64,000 nt of DNA from Pezicula radicicola. Taxonomy: Eukaryota; Ascomycota; Leotiomycetes; Helotiales; Dermateaceae. Below are positions 46,818 to 57,927 of this stretch, in pieces. The DNA is taken from assembly GCA_003008705.1 (NCBI GenBank), contig PDUO01000001.1, forward strand, positions 2,163,694-2,227,693, read 5' to 3'. A model generated the notes under the pieces. That model saw only the letters and a list, made by a program, of their open reading frames with translations. It did no database searches and was not told where the DNA came from. Each line of letters begins with the position of its first letter. Position 1 is the stretch's first letter. Position numbers and translations under genes: made by a program.

Positions 46818-48193
46818 CGGGTACTCTCGGGCTCAACCGAACAGGACCTCCCCGTCCCTTGGCCTGCATAGGCCTCAACTGCTGGTGCTGCATAGCCTGC
46901 ATAATGGGAATTTCTACAAGTGGGCGTATACAAGAAAATTCAGCATGCCGATATCCACTCAGTCTACCAACTTAGATATCATGCATCAATGATCAAGAGC
47001 AGTAAGCAAACGTAGAGAACAGTGGGTACGATGTCATGTCATACCAAAGACACAGCAAAATCGACCGTTTGTGATAATCCACAATCACATATTTTACCAA
47101 TTGCAAGGATACGTGATGCGATAAGGTAGCTATATATCCGAATTAAGATAAATAACAGAGGTATGCATTAGAAATAATGGGGAAGGTAAAGCCACAAAGC
47201 TACATACAGTAGTCGTTATCTCCCGCCGCGCGCAAGTCTGCAAGCGCGAAACTAGACTACATAACAACTACTCCGAGTGCACTACACCACTCTTGATCGG
47301 TTCCCGGCAAGGGTACAGCTTGTATCGTACAGTAGTACATTGAAGTACCACCAAACACATACAGTATCTCAAGCGAACGTCGATAAAGATCTCCATCGCA
47401 CCGCACCGCACCCACCGAACTACATACAGCGCACTCCAAAACGCCCGCTGCGAACCGCTTAGACTGTTACCTGCCTACCGGTAAGTGTGCCTATAGCTAG
47501 GAATCACTTCTTGTAAGCTCATTACTGATCCTACTAAAGCTTTTCCCAATCGGAAGTGGTTTGTATGTCGCCACTTAGCGACAATGGTTATAAAGTAAGT
47601 ACTTGTCCAGAGGGATCAAAAAGTAGAGTCTGTGGAACAACACCGCGCAAGGAGTGTTTTTAACCTTGTCCATCGACCTATGTCTTGGGACCTGCCGGCA
47701 GGAGCACGGAACAGCCTGTTCCCTTTGCTCCCCTGCTAGTGACGCTCTACTAGCGGCTAGCCAGCTTAAGCAGAATCTATTATAGCTCTCCCACTCTTGC
47801 TCGGTTCTCCCCGGAGAAGCACTAGCCAACCAGAAAACGGCCGTGCCTTACAGGCAGCCGGACATGGTATCTACCGGTAGAACAGACACTACTGCGAGAA
47901 AGTGACTACTTACGTACTGCTTCAAGCGCCCAACCATTGACGATTCCATGCCACAGTTGGAGAGAATGAGGAAATTAACAGAATTCAGAATTGTGTATTC
48001 CTTGGTATAAGATATTCCCTGACGTTCCTTCATGACAGTAAACTCCTCAGCACTCCGCACGCCCAATAGATGTTCTTTTGATCCACAAGGCCATCCAACA
48101 CGCCTGTAAATAGCAGAGATATTCAACAAATCATCACGATTCTGTATATATTGAATTCGTTGAAAGTCCATTAGTTCATAAATCGCTCAGTCC
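46818..48193. other. Intergenic between pseudogene and velB, with GC-rich patch
   Basis: No gene I can support. About 47630-47870 is clearly more GC-rich than its surroundings and may be a fragment of something inserted; no ends or domains found. A minus-strand ORF at 48171-47848 begins just past the velB stop and is more likely velB 3' UTR. Confidence 0.5.
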
Positions 48194-49692
48194 CTAATAC
48201 TCCTCATCTTCATCATCTCTATTGGCTCCATTTGCGCCATTGGCCCTGGAATTTTGGGCGTCCTTTCTGATGGGAATCTTGATACCTTGAGTAGCAAAGC
48301 ATTTGGATAGTGGAGTGCTCTCAACAACACCTGGGAAACGCTTGGCCGAGTACACGACAAAGACGTCGGAAAATGTTTGGGCTAGAACAGGCGCCTTTCC
48401 AGTGTTGACGATCGAGTTGGTACCGTTGTTGGCAGGGGTACCATCTGGCGCTGTGGAAGGAAGGCCAACGTTGACAAAAGAGAACCGAAGACTGTATCAC
48501 GTTAGCTCTTTGTATTATTTGCCGTCTTCCTAAAACGTAGAGGCTAACAGATAGAACAAAAATATTGAGATATGTGATAAAAAGGTTATATACATACCGG
48601 AAAGATCCTTCTGTTCTAACACTCAAATCCTGTAAAACAAACCAGATCCCGATCCTCTCATTGACATCCGTCAGTCTAAATGCGCTGGCAGAAAGACTGC
48701 CGATGAGGTTCCGAGTGTACATGCCACTAGGAGGAGTGGAGCTGACCGGCCGCGTCTGAGGTTCAAACCCAGGACGTCCGTTGTTGTATTGGAGCAACGA
48801 AGACTGGTTACGGGGGGCCACTTCCCCGTTTGGGATATAATCAGTTGGTGCACGTAAAGAAGACTGGTTTCTGGGGGCAACCTCTCCAGTTGGTATGTAA
48901 TGCTGGTTGCCATAATAGCCCTGCTGGGGTGGTGCACTTTGAGGTCCATGACCATATCCGTTTATCGGAGGATGGTGATAACCGTTATGCTGTCCTGGTC
49001 CGTAATCATTAGGTCCCTGTTGACGTGGAGGATATTGCTGCTGGCTGATTGGAGCATAATGTCCATTTCCATTGGGTTGCTGAGGCTGAGAGTAGGCACT
49101 GACCTGCGGCGGACCTGGGTATGGATTGTAAGGAGCATTGTAGGTCGCAACATCAGAAGAAGGATTGCCTGGAGGGTACATCTGTTGCATCTGTGGCCGT
49201 CCGTTGTTGGGAAGCATGGCGGGGTTACCACCTCCCGGGAGTACGCCAGGGTTGTAGGAATGGGCCATGGCCGTGGGAATCTCAGCGTATGAGCTTGCCG
49301 TCGATGATCCAATATGAGGCGTGGTGGGAGAGTGGCTCACGAGGTTCACCTCGCGGCTGGCGAATTCGTCCCATAGATCAACATTCAGGACATACATGCT
49401 GTGCTCGATCGAGTTGATGTCGATTTCTACGCCCGTTTGGGCATCGGATATGACCAGACGAACGCACGGTGGAGGGGTAATGGGACGGCGATCCTTGTCT
49501 CCAAAGCCGCACATCCTCGCTCGCTGAGGCTGCTGCTCGACCAGGAGTCTGCACATAGAGAGAGATCAGTACGGCTATGGCTGTCGCAATGGCGATGACA
49601 AAGGCGCAGTGCTGTGCTGTGCTCAAAACTCACGCATATTTCCTGCCACCATCCGTCCGCGAAAGCGCGGGCGGGTTGGAATAGGGTGGCAT
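48194..49692 (-). CDS. velB: Velvet-family regulator VelB
   Basis: Three exons: 49692-49634, 49548-48598, 48491-48194; 435 residues. It starts MPPYSNPPALSRTDGGRKYA. The velvet fold is split as in VelB proteins: first half LLVEQQPQRARMCGFGDKDR then RPITPPPCVRLVI and SMYVLNVDLWDE, a long Pro/Gln/Gly/Asn-rich insertion, then MYTRNLIGSLSASAFRLTD, ERIGIWFVLQDLSVRTEGSF and RLRFSFVNVGLP. The C-terminus is acidic (DDEDEEY). VelB partners VeA and VosA, binds DNA, and controls development and secondary metabolism in light and dark. The insertion contains a 20-residue tandem duplication (YIPTGEVAPRNQSSL / YIPNGEVAPRNQSSL). Confidence 0.95.
48794..48900 (-). repeat. Tandem 60-nt duplication within velB
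   Basis: Two copies (about 48794-48840 and 48853-48900) with a 60-nt period, keeping frame and encoding the repeated (Y)IP-GEVAPRNQSSL block. The copies differ at several third positions, so the event is not very recent. Confidence 0.85.
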
Positions 49693-51090
49693 GGTGTCCC
49701 CGTTCGCGTCCAGAGCGTTTGACTTTTTATACAGAAGTGCAATGTAACGAATGCTGGGATCGAGGTTTTGCAAGCGATGGAAAAGAAGTGTGCTAAGCTT
49801 TTCTCCAGTTCAACTGAACAAGAAGTTTGTCAGGATGACAGCGGGAGGTAAATTGTAAATCGAGGTAGATCCCTGTCGACTGTCGAGTGAGGGGAACCTT
49901 TTGCTTTGCGCGTTGGACGATTACCCCTCTCGGCCTGCTGCTGTGGGTAAAAAGCTCGCAATGGTCGTGATCTCTCTCTCGAGGGCGGTTCGAGGGCGGT
50001 TCGAGGGATCGATATCTTGGTCCTGGATGGCAGTGGATGGCTTAAAGACCAAAAAAAAAAACAAGAAAAGAAAGACTCGACGAGGAGGAGGAACAAGGCC
50101 AGGAAATTCAACATGGTGTCGCCGCGTTCTAGTACAGAAGCAGCATAGTTTGACGGTATGCGCACAGTTATCAGCACAGTTGTTGGCGATAAAATCGTAT
50201 CGACAGGGTCAGAAAGCCCTAAGGATCCTCACCGCACGGGCCTCAGTACAGTCCCAAGCTGGAGGAGCTGGCGCCTGGCGGAGATGTCGAGCAGCGTAGG
50301 AAGAAGTATCTTGGGATGCGAGAGCTCTAAATCCAGCACTGTACTGTACTTGCTTGTAGTGATGTGATGCTTTGAAAGTCTCTACTGGAGATTCCTGAAG
50401 CCTGTGCCTACCGTCCTGTACTGTAGCTACAGCATATCGGTCTCGTAAAACATCCGATGCCTCTTTGCAGTTTGCAGTAGTCCCGAGTATTTCTACGCTT
50501 CCGCCCAGCCCTGTTCACGACTAGGTAGGGGTGAATTAGCCGCTGGGCAAGCCATCTCAAGCCCCTCATTCGGCCTCCTCGCAATATATCTATCGCTTAA
50601 AGCGGGAAACGGTAACGCCTACGATTAGTAGGAAACGTCGTGTCGTGAACATGAACCGGCCCTCGGAAGATACTAGCAGTGCGCTTGCAACGGGTGCATG
50701 TGCTTCTGACAGCTTCGCGGTGAGGATAGCGGGGTTGCCTCGCCCTCTTTAGGACCTGTGTGGGAAAGGTACCAGAAATTACGTGGGTAGGTAGGTAGAT
50801 TACTATCAGACAAACAAGGTACAGAGGAGGTGGAGTGCAGGCGTGTTTGATTGTTTATGGCAGCACGTGTCGCATATTGCATTTTGGCATGTCATGTACG
50901 AAACACACCTACGTCCCTACACTTGACTCCCTTACACCAATTATCATCACGACGTTTTTGGGTCATCCATTCATTCATCCGACATGATCTATGGTATGGT
51001 ACAAGTGGCCCAGCTTTGCTCTTCTTTACTATTTTGTTGAGGTCATCATATTACAGAAGGTATTTCTTTCACACCGCTCTAAATCTCTGC
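49693..51090. other. velB upstream region and CCT2 3' flank
   Basis: 1.4 kb with no further gene recognised. Contains an A-run (about 50051-50061) in a purine-rich tract, GTACTGTAC elements (50341-50350, 50416-50424) and CT-rich leader-like sequence near velB. Confidence 0.55.
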
Positions 51091-52728
51091 TCAACGCTCG
51101 CGTTTCCTTGGTGCACTGCGAATGATATTATCCACCCGGAGAAGAAGCTGGAACGATGTTAGTATATCACAGGATTCATTGGTTAAGGGACTTACTTCTG
51201 CCGCCTCAGAGGCTGATGACACGACTGCCTTCTTTAGCTTGTATGCCTCGATAATTCCCAACTCTCTCATGTCCGCAATACCTCCGCCCGGTGTAAGCAG
51301 GTCCAGACCATAGGTGGTAAGACCGTCATAAATTGCGCTTCTTAACCTGGCAACAAGGTCACTGGAGTCATATCCTGCATTATCTGCGAGGATGGTTGGC
51401 AGTTGGCGAAGGGCTGTCGCAAACGAGCTGACAGCAATCTGCTTCTTTCCATCAACCTTCAATGCTGCTCCATCAACAGCCTTTGCCATCAACATCTCTG
51501 CACATCCTCCACCAAGAGTCGTTCTTGGGTCCTTGACAGTTTGTGACAAGACTGCAAGAGCGTCATGGAGTGATCTTTCGGCCTCATCAAGAAGCTGCTC
51601 GGTAGCTCCTCGCAAGACAATGGTGCAAGCCTGACCAGCTGCGACACCAGAAAATTTGATGAGGGTATCCTCGCCAATAATAACCTCCTCAATGAGATCA
51701 CATTGGCCGAGCTTGACCTGGTCTGGGTGGTCAAATGTGGATGTGATCTCACCGCCAGTTACCAAAGCCAATCTCTCAATACCATCAAAATCGGCATGCT
51801 CAATGGACATGATTCCAGCGTCAGAGAACAGCTGTTCGGGCCAGTTGTAAATCAACTGCCTATTAATAAAACAGTTGATGCCATGAGCCTTGATTTTATC
51901 AACCTTCGCCTTCATCTTGTCCTTCTCTGCCTTCTCCAACTCAGCAAGCTTGCTGGTAGAGCCAACCTTCACTTTGGCACCAAAAATCTTGATCTTGTCT
52001 GTATCCATCGCAGTATTTGCTACCAAAATCTTAGCCTTTTCTAATCTCTTTGGCTGGTTAACACCTATCCGCTTGTCCAAAATGAAACCCTCATCGAGGT
52101 ATGAGTCATTAAGTTTTCCGCCTGCCTTCTTGATAATTTGGATGTGGCTCAGATCAGAAGAGCCCTTCATCCGAAGCACAGCGTCGCATGCTAGCTCTGC
52201 AAAGTGATTTCTATCCTGCGAAAGTACCTTAGAGCTCAAGGTTGTTCTTGCGATGGCCTGGAGATCCTTCTTAAACGCCTCGTGGTTCTTACTGTGATCA
52301 ACCGCAGATTTCTCCAATGCCGCTAAGGCAGCCTGACTTGCTATTCTATAACCTTCGATGATCGTCTGAGGATGAATTTTCTTATCAACTAATTTCTCTG
52401 CCTCCCGTAACAGCTCAGCTGCCAGCACTGTGACAGAAGTCGTTCCATCTCCAACCTCGTCATCCTGGACCTTCGAAATGTTGACAAGGACCTTGGCTGC
52501 TGCGTTATCGAGCGCAATAGACTTGAGGATTGTAGCACCATCGTTCGTGACCATAATTTCACCAGTTGAAGCTGACTGCAAAATCTTGTCCATGCCCTTG
52601 GGTCCCAAGGTGCTCTTTACCAGGTCTCCAACAGCAATAGCTCCCACGAAGGCGGAGAGACGTGCATTCTCTCCTTTCTCCTCGGTCGTTCCATCGTCGA
52701 AAATCTGGGTTGGGTTGAAAGAAGCCAT
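51091..52728 (-). CDS. CCT2: T-complex protein 1 subunit beta (CCT chaperonin)
   Basis: Two exons, 52728-51196 and 51147-51091, give 529 residues, the normal size. Group II chaperonin motifs: [27 protein letters not shown], the ATPase loop [13 protein letters not shown], and GGGCAEM. Beta-subunit diagnostics include [20 protein letters not shown] and the C-terminus [18 protein letters not shown], reached only after removing a 48-nt intron; without it the frame reads into VSPLTNES. It is part of the cytosolic TRiC/CCT ring that folds actin and tubulin. Divergent from the ERD1-like gene (324 bp between starts). Confidence 0.96.
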   Translation of the reverse strand: MASFNPTQIFDDGTTEEKGENARLSAFVGAIAVGDLVKSTLGPKGMDKILQSASTGEIMVTNDGATILKSIALDNAAAKVLVNISKVQDDEVGDGTTSVTVLAAELLREAEKLVDKKIHPQTIIEGYRIASQAALAALEKSAVDHSKNHEAFKKDLQAIARTTLSSKVLSQDRNHFAELACDAVLRMKGSSDLSHIQIIKKAGGKLNDSYLDEGFILDKRIGVNQPKRLEKAKILVANTAMDTDKIKIFGAKVKVGSTSKLAELEKAEKDKMKAKVDKIKAHGINCFINRQLIYNWPEQLFSDAGIMSIEHADFDGIERLALVTGGEITSTFDHPDQVKLGQCDLIEEVIIGEDTLIKFSGVAAGQACTIVLRGATEQLLDEAERSLHDALAVLSQTVKDPRTTLGGGCAEMLMAKAVDGAALKVDGKKQIAVSSFATALRQLPTILADNAGYDSSDLVARLRSAIYDGLTTYGLDLLTPGGGIADMRELGIIEAYKLKKAVVSSASEAAEVSPLTNESCDILTSFQLLLRVDNIIRSAPRKRER

Positions 52729-53052
52729 ATTCGTGTCTCTATGGTGCAGAAATCAGTATTTTCCCCTTTGCAGAAAGTGAGGGAAACCGTACTTGGGGAT
52801 TTTCAGCGTTCTGATGAAGTCCAACGCGTCGCGACAAAATATTTTGGGGGTTTCCATCAGCTTCCCGCATGGTTCTTCCGGCTCCGCTCTCCGCCCCACC
52901 CCTTGCACCTCCCTGGGGAATTATTTCTGGACATGTATGCGCAACCTCGAAACGGGGTAATTCAACTTTTCCATACAACATTCACCAGGTCCCAATACTC
53001 ACCACAGTCACTCCTTAGCAGTTTCGATGAGGCGTGATCCCCCGAGATAACA
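52729..53052. promoter_or_regulatory. Divergent promoter CCT2 / ERD1-like gene
   Basis: 324 bp between start codons; compact shared promoter with no distinctive motif that I can point to. Confidence 0.5.
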
Positions 53053-54671
53053 ATGGACGGCGACCCAAAAGTGGAAAATCCATTGGATGGCTTCAGTCTC
53101 ACACTTCCTTTGCCGTATAGAGTCGCGTTGACCATAGTTCTTGGTAGGCATTCTTCTTTTCGCATAACTCCCATCGACATAACTGAATTACTCAGAACAT
53201 ATATAGAGAGCTAATTCATCTATAGGGGTTTGGGCTTGGGGCGCAAATCTACACTACTTGTCCTATTTTAAAATAGTTAGTCCTCCTTCAACAATCCCCT
53301 TGCTCCTGGCACACTGCTATGCTAGGAGGCGCTTCTCAATTACAAAGTTTGGATTGCTCCATGGCTCTGAACGCCACGTACCCTACACTACTAGCAACAA
53401 CGATGGCATCTCATAAAGGATGTACCGAAAGAGCAATGTAGCAAGTACTGGATTGGTGGTTCCAACTCCAGCACTATATTTTAAGTTACCAAAACTAACT
53501 AGATAATCTATAGGATGTGCCAGCATTGATCCAATACCCCCCAAGACAATCGCACACTCAACCATCCCATCACCTCACCACCTACCGTCTCGCCGCCTTC
53601 CTCTCCATTCCTTTGGTGCTCTCCATCCTTTTCTTTTGGGCTCTTAGTCACCGATCGCCAGAGCTGGTTATATACTACGACTTCCTCCCCCTTTCTTACC
53701 TCTGGATCCTACTATTCGTATTTGTCTCACCCCTCCGACACTTCTCTCTCGTGGGTAGAAAACGGTTCCTTGCGACGCTAAAACGGGTATCAATTGGTGG
53801 CATTGCGCAGGCTGGCGAAGGGAAGTTTGGCGATATACTGTTAGCAGATGTCTTGACCTCCTATGCCAAAATAATCGCGGATCTATTTGTCGCAATATGC
53901 ATGTACTTCAATTCCGGTGCTGCAACAAAACAACCGGATCGAGGTTGTGGAGGCCAATACCTGGTACTTCCAAACTGCCCAAACTAATTCGTGTTCCATG
54001 GCTAATTACATTAGGTACCCATCATCATTGCCATCCCTTCCATAATCCGGTTTCGTCAATGTGTAACTGAATACATGCGCGTGAAGGAATCGAATAGGAA
54101 GAATGGTGGAATAGGAGCCAGTGGATGGGGCGGCCAGCACCTTGCCAATGCACTGAAGTACTTTTCGGCATTTCCAGTGATTATTTTCTCAGCCCTACAG
54201 AGAAATATGAGCCTGAATCACGAGAATGTGGGCATGTCAAAAACCTCACTTTATCGAGCATGGTTGCTCGCAGTCTTCGTCAACTCTTTTTACAGTTTCT
54301 ACTGGGACGTCGCAAAGGACTGGGATCTCACCCTATTTTCATCCGCCCGGTCCTCTCATCAGCATCCATTTGGGCTACGCTCCCGTCTCTATTTCCCAAG
54401 CCAGGAGCTCTATTATGGAGCAATCATCACAGATCTTCTGCTTCGCTGCACTTGGTCCCTTAAGTTATCACCTCATTTAGACCATTTCGCTGATTTCGAG
54501 AGTGGAATATTTTTGATGGAAGTGCTGGAGGTCGGCAGGAGGTGGATGTGGATATTTTTTCGTGTTGAGACTGAATGGGTAAGAAATACTGAGAAGATTA
54601 GTTTGGGGGTACCTGGGCAGGACGACATATTACTCGGAGACTATGGCAATGGAAGGGATGATGATGATTGA
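53053..54671 (+). CDS. EXS-domain membrane protein, ERD1-like (Golgi)
   Basis: Four exons: 53053-53143, 53226-53275, 53514-53963, 54015-54671; 415 residues. It starts MDGDPKVENPLDGFSLTLPL. Exon 2 encodes VWAWGANLHYLSYFKI and joins to DVPALIQYPPR. Several hydrophobic spans follow, then the EXS signature GCGGQYLVPIIIAIPSIIRF, RQCVTEYMRVKESN, NALKYFSAFPVIIFSALQRN and FYSFYWDVAKDWDL. In yeast, Erd1 is needed for retention of lumenal ER proteins/Golgi glycosyltransferase recycling and is linked to phosphate recycling. The C-terminal tail is acidic (GNGRDDDD). Intron 2 is long for this window (238 nt), and its donor GTTAGT is weak. Confidence 0.9.
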
Positions 54672-56164
54672 GCTTCCAACCTTGAGGGACTCAGATTCGA
54701 AACAACAATTATTAAGACGCAATCACCTAGAGGAGGCTGATCTCAATATTATGATTATATGATAGCAATGAAGGCGTCAGGTAGAAGGGCCCGCCGAGGG
54801 AAATTGGTATACCATAGCGTGTCAATTACTTTATAAAAGGTCATTCTGAATCCATTCGTATTGAGATGTAGCATAACATGCTTCAAGATTGATCCAAATG
54901 GTTCTAAACAAAATCCTCTATCAAAAAAAAAAACGACCATTCAGAACTTTAGTGAATCTGTAGCGCCCTCTGTCTACGAATTTCCTGTTAAAAAAGTTTC
55001 CGTCCGGTGGTCGGAGAAAGAGACTTACAGTGGCTTGACTGACGTTGACCCCTGTTCAAGGCTACTGCGAAATTCGAAGCTATCCCCGGATTCTCGGTAG
55101 ACGTACCACTAGGAGAGGATTTTTCTTCCATTCCTTTCTGATCAGACGTCAGATCATGCCTTCTCCACCAGCACATTTTTCACTCATGCGGGGCGTACCT
55201 GAAAATCATGTACAGAAATCTCTCTGACTCGAAAACTAGTTGTTGTCTGAATGAGGTTTTTGTGTAAGTTGCGGCTGCACTATTAAAGAGCCTCACAAGG
55301 ATGCCTCTGAAGTCATGAACTCGATAGGCACTGGGTTCTAACAAACTTTCCCCGTCACCGAGGCTTATGAGGTGCTTCTTACCATTGATTTAGCCTTGTG
55401 CTGGTGAAGACGCAATGGGCTATTTTAATTTTCAGTCCAATGGCGCCATTGCAAAGATCTTTTTCGCACATCACGAGAGTCAACCAGAGGGGCGTTTCCA
55501 TTACGTTTAGTCTCATCATTTTCGTCCTCTTCTCCGCACTTTCGCCCTGCACCTTTACAACGTGCCCTACAGTGCCCAGTTTCACCGTATCCTATTTCTG
55601 CTGGCGTTACTTTGCATCATCTTTTAGTTGTCATGGATTATGAAGGATGTAGCTTGGAAGTTGGGTAACAGAAATACTTTCCTTCACAGTGCTTGGTTGG
55701 TTTAGGGGTTGCTAGGTCCTAGGTGCTTTCAGTGGCCCTGACTACATGTTGGTTCGCAGACTCCGAGGCATTTCTTTCTAGAGGGCGTTTTAGGTAGGAC
55801 ACATGATGGTAGGGAGTTTTTGATTGGGTGACAATGGTTTGGTCTTGGTACTTACTGCGGCTTTACCTAGTGAAATGGTAAGCTATGTCCCGTTGCGTCT
55901 TCTCAGCTATAAGTTTACTCTTTCCCCCGCCTTTTTGTAAGGCTACTTCTTTGTTCCTTCCTTTCACGTTCACGGAAAACTCAATATCAACTGAGTCATT
56001 AAACCATTCGACTCAAGGAATCTTTACCAGCTCCAACTCAAATCCATCCTCGAAGACATCAACCTCTTCAACACTCCAACTTCAACACTCGTCAAGCCTC
56101 AAATCAACACCTACAATCCACAACCACATACCGTAGACACCAATTAGCAGCCAACATATCAAAA
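54672..56164. other. Intergenic, no gene recognised
   Basis: 1.5 kb. Short ORFs on both strands have no domain. The last 250 bp is C/T-rich, consistent with the 5' leader of the DUF3602 gene. Confidence 0.55.
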
Positions 56165-56626
56165 ATGTCTGCAGCAATCCCCGCCTCTCTCGCCCAACAA
56201 CAAGGCCGCAGAAGCTCCTCTTTATCTCGCAAAACTGGTGTATCTCACGGCCGAGGTGGTGCAGGAAACGTGGGCCATTCAGCCAGCGATTCCGACCCTA
56301 TCAGCCTCGAAACTCCAACGCTCAAAAGCGAAGTCTACACCACAGGACGTGGAGGCTCTGGAAACATGGCAAAGAACACTAATCCTATCGAAGCCCGCCG
56401 CGCGCAGGATGTAGTTGGTCATCCACGAAGGGAATCAGGTAGCAGCACGCATGTTGGACGGGGTGGAGCTGCGAATGTTTTTAAGCCCAGTCAGGATGAG
56501 ATCGAGAATGCAAGACGGGAGAACGCGAAGTGGGAGAGTGCCATCGAGGAGGAGAAGGCTAGTGGCGGACAGCATAAGGGATTGGCTGACAAGGGAAAGG
56601 AGTTTCTATTTGGGAAGAAGGCATAG
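56165..56626 (+). CDS. DUF3602 family protein
   Basis: Single exon, 153 residues, starting MSAAIPASLAQQQGRRSSSL at an ATG in AAAAATG context. The family hallmark, repeated Gly-Arg-Gly-Gly-x-Gly/Ala-Asn motifs, occurs three times: HGRGGAGNVG, TGRGGSGNM and VGRGGAANVF. It is Ser/Arg-rich and predicted disordered, with a charged helix near the end (DEIENARRENAKWESAIEEE). Yeast Par32/Amu1, in the same family, regulates ammonium permeases under TORC1; extending that role here is inference. Confidence 0.88.
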   Translation: MSAAIPASLAQQQGRRSSSLSRKTGVSHGRGGAGNVGHSASDSDPISLETPTLKSEVYTTGRGGSGNMAKNTNPIEARRAQDVVGHPRRESGSSTHVGRGGAANVFKPSQDEIENARRENAKWESAIEEEKASGGQHKGLADKGKEFLFGKKA

Positions 56627-57927
56627 GCATAGGCATAGACTTGGTCGTGGACTTGGGCTTAGGCTTGGCTTGTCAGTGAGGGATATGGAGTGGCACAACG
56701 GCTTGACCCGATAATTTTGGGTTTAGGGAAGAATTCACGGCGTCGGCAGGAAAGGAAAATTGGCATGATACCTGGCGCTGGATTTGAAATTCTCTGGTTG
56801 GGAACGGGTGCCTTTGCATGGCTTTGCAGTACATTTGACTGCCTATATAATACACAATTTCAAATTCAAGTTCAGCTTCGAAATCAAGTTCGATACGAAG
56901 TGCCCGTCCTTTCTCATAAGGGCTGACTTGAAGGCAGCAATGATTTGATTTCATACGTGGATCATACATTCTATGACCATTAACCTTATCAGCAGCTTAA
57001 AACACACTACAGCAAGAGCAGACGTGCCGAGAATCAATCTGTGGCATTTGCTCGGAAAGTTAATTCATCATCTAGCAGACCATTGAATCCAGAGAGGCAA
57101 CGCTTGATGGCTAAAGTACACCGCGGTGTTACTGTAGCTCTGCCACGGAGGCTAGATACTGTCTGGTGGTACCAATATCAGATCATCGGCACCTTGCAGA
57201 ATTGTCTTAGAGCTGAGTTCTCAAATGTAATGTCTGAATGGTAATAAGAGTCCCCTGTCCGATTGATCAATTCTCACATTCTTGAGTCACCTTAGTCTTA
57301 TCAAGTCTTTACGCTCTCCATAGTATCCTTGCTGGATCTACCTTGCATGTTGAGTGAACCGTTCCGTAGCCGAAGTTTCTTTGATGATACACGAACTTTT
57401 TGCTGTGAATAACGGAGCTCGTCGCTGCTTTGAAGACAAGAGCCTTATACTTGCTGGAAATCATCTTTCCTTTTGTCTTCTTATCACCATTATTTCCCCA
57501 TCTTCTGCTCTGCCTGAAACCTGTCAAAAGATCGAAAGTGTGGGGTGTTTGATCTGAATATAGCAATCTCGGATGGGGCCGTTCTTTTAGCGTGTCCCTT
57601 CAACCTCGTCAGCTCAGTCAGCCACTGTGAAACTCATCCCTCCGCACAAGCCAACAACCCAGCCATCCAACAACATCCTATCCCTTCTTTAAATTATAAC
57701 CATCCTCCCCGCCGCGTGCGATTAAACCCTCCATCTTCAGTTTATAGAGCCAGCAGATGCTCTTGCAACCCTCTCCAAACGTGACTTCTTCCCCACAGAA
57801 CTAGAGCTTCCAGAGCCTCGGGGAAAATTAGTGTGTATTCGCGTCAGAATCAACCCGAAGGACGCAGAAACGCAGACCTCGCTGTGTGCGAAGTCTCAGT
57901 CAAGATCCATCAAAGTTGTAGGACGAT
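56627..57927. other. Intergenic / IRE1 leader
   Basis: 1.3 kb, no gene recognised. The last few hundred bases are C-rich and probably form the IRE1 promoter and 5' leader. Directly after the DUF3602 stop is a short GGCATAGGCATAGAC / GGACTTGGGCTTAGGCTTGG run of simple repeats. Confidence 0.5.

Noticed and set aside
47575..47829. GC-rich minus-strand ORF as a transposon fragment
   Set aside because: Composition is odd, but no transposase, reverse-transcriptase motif or terminal repeat is visible, so it is left as unexplained intergenic DNA.
47848..48171. Minus-strand ORF of 107 codons starting 23 bp after the velB stop
   Set aside because: No domain, no homology pattern I recognise, and its position fits velB 3' UTR. 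No convincing splice to further exons.
57309..57566. Gene in the IRE1 leader region
   Set aside because: Small overlapping ORFs on both strands with no domain or splice pattern; more likely leader/promoter.
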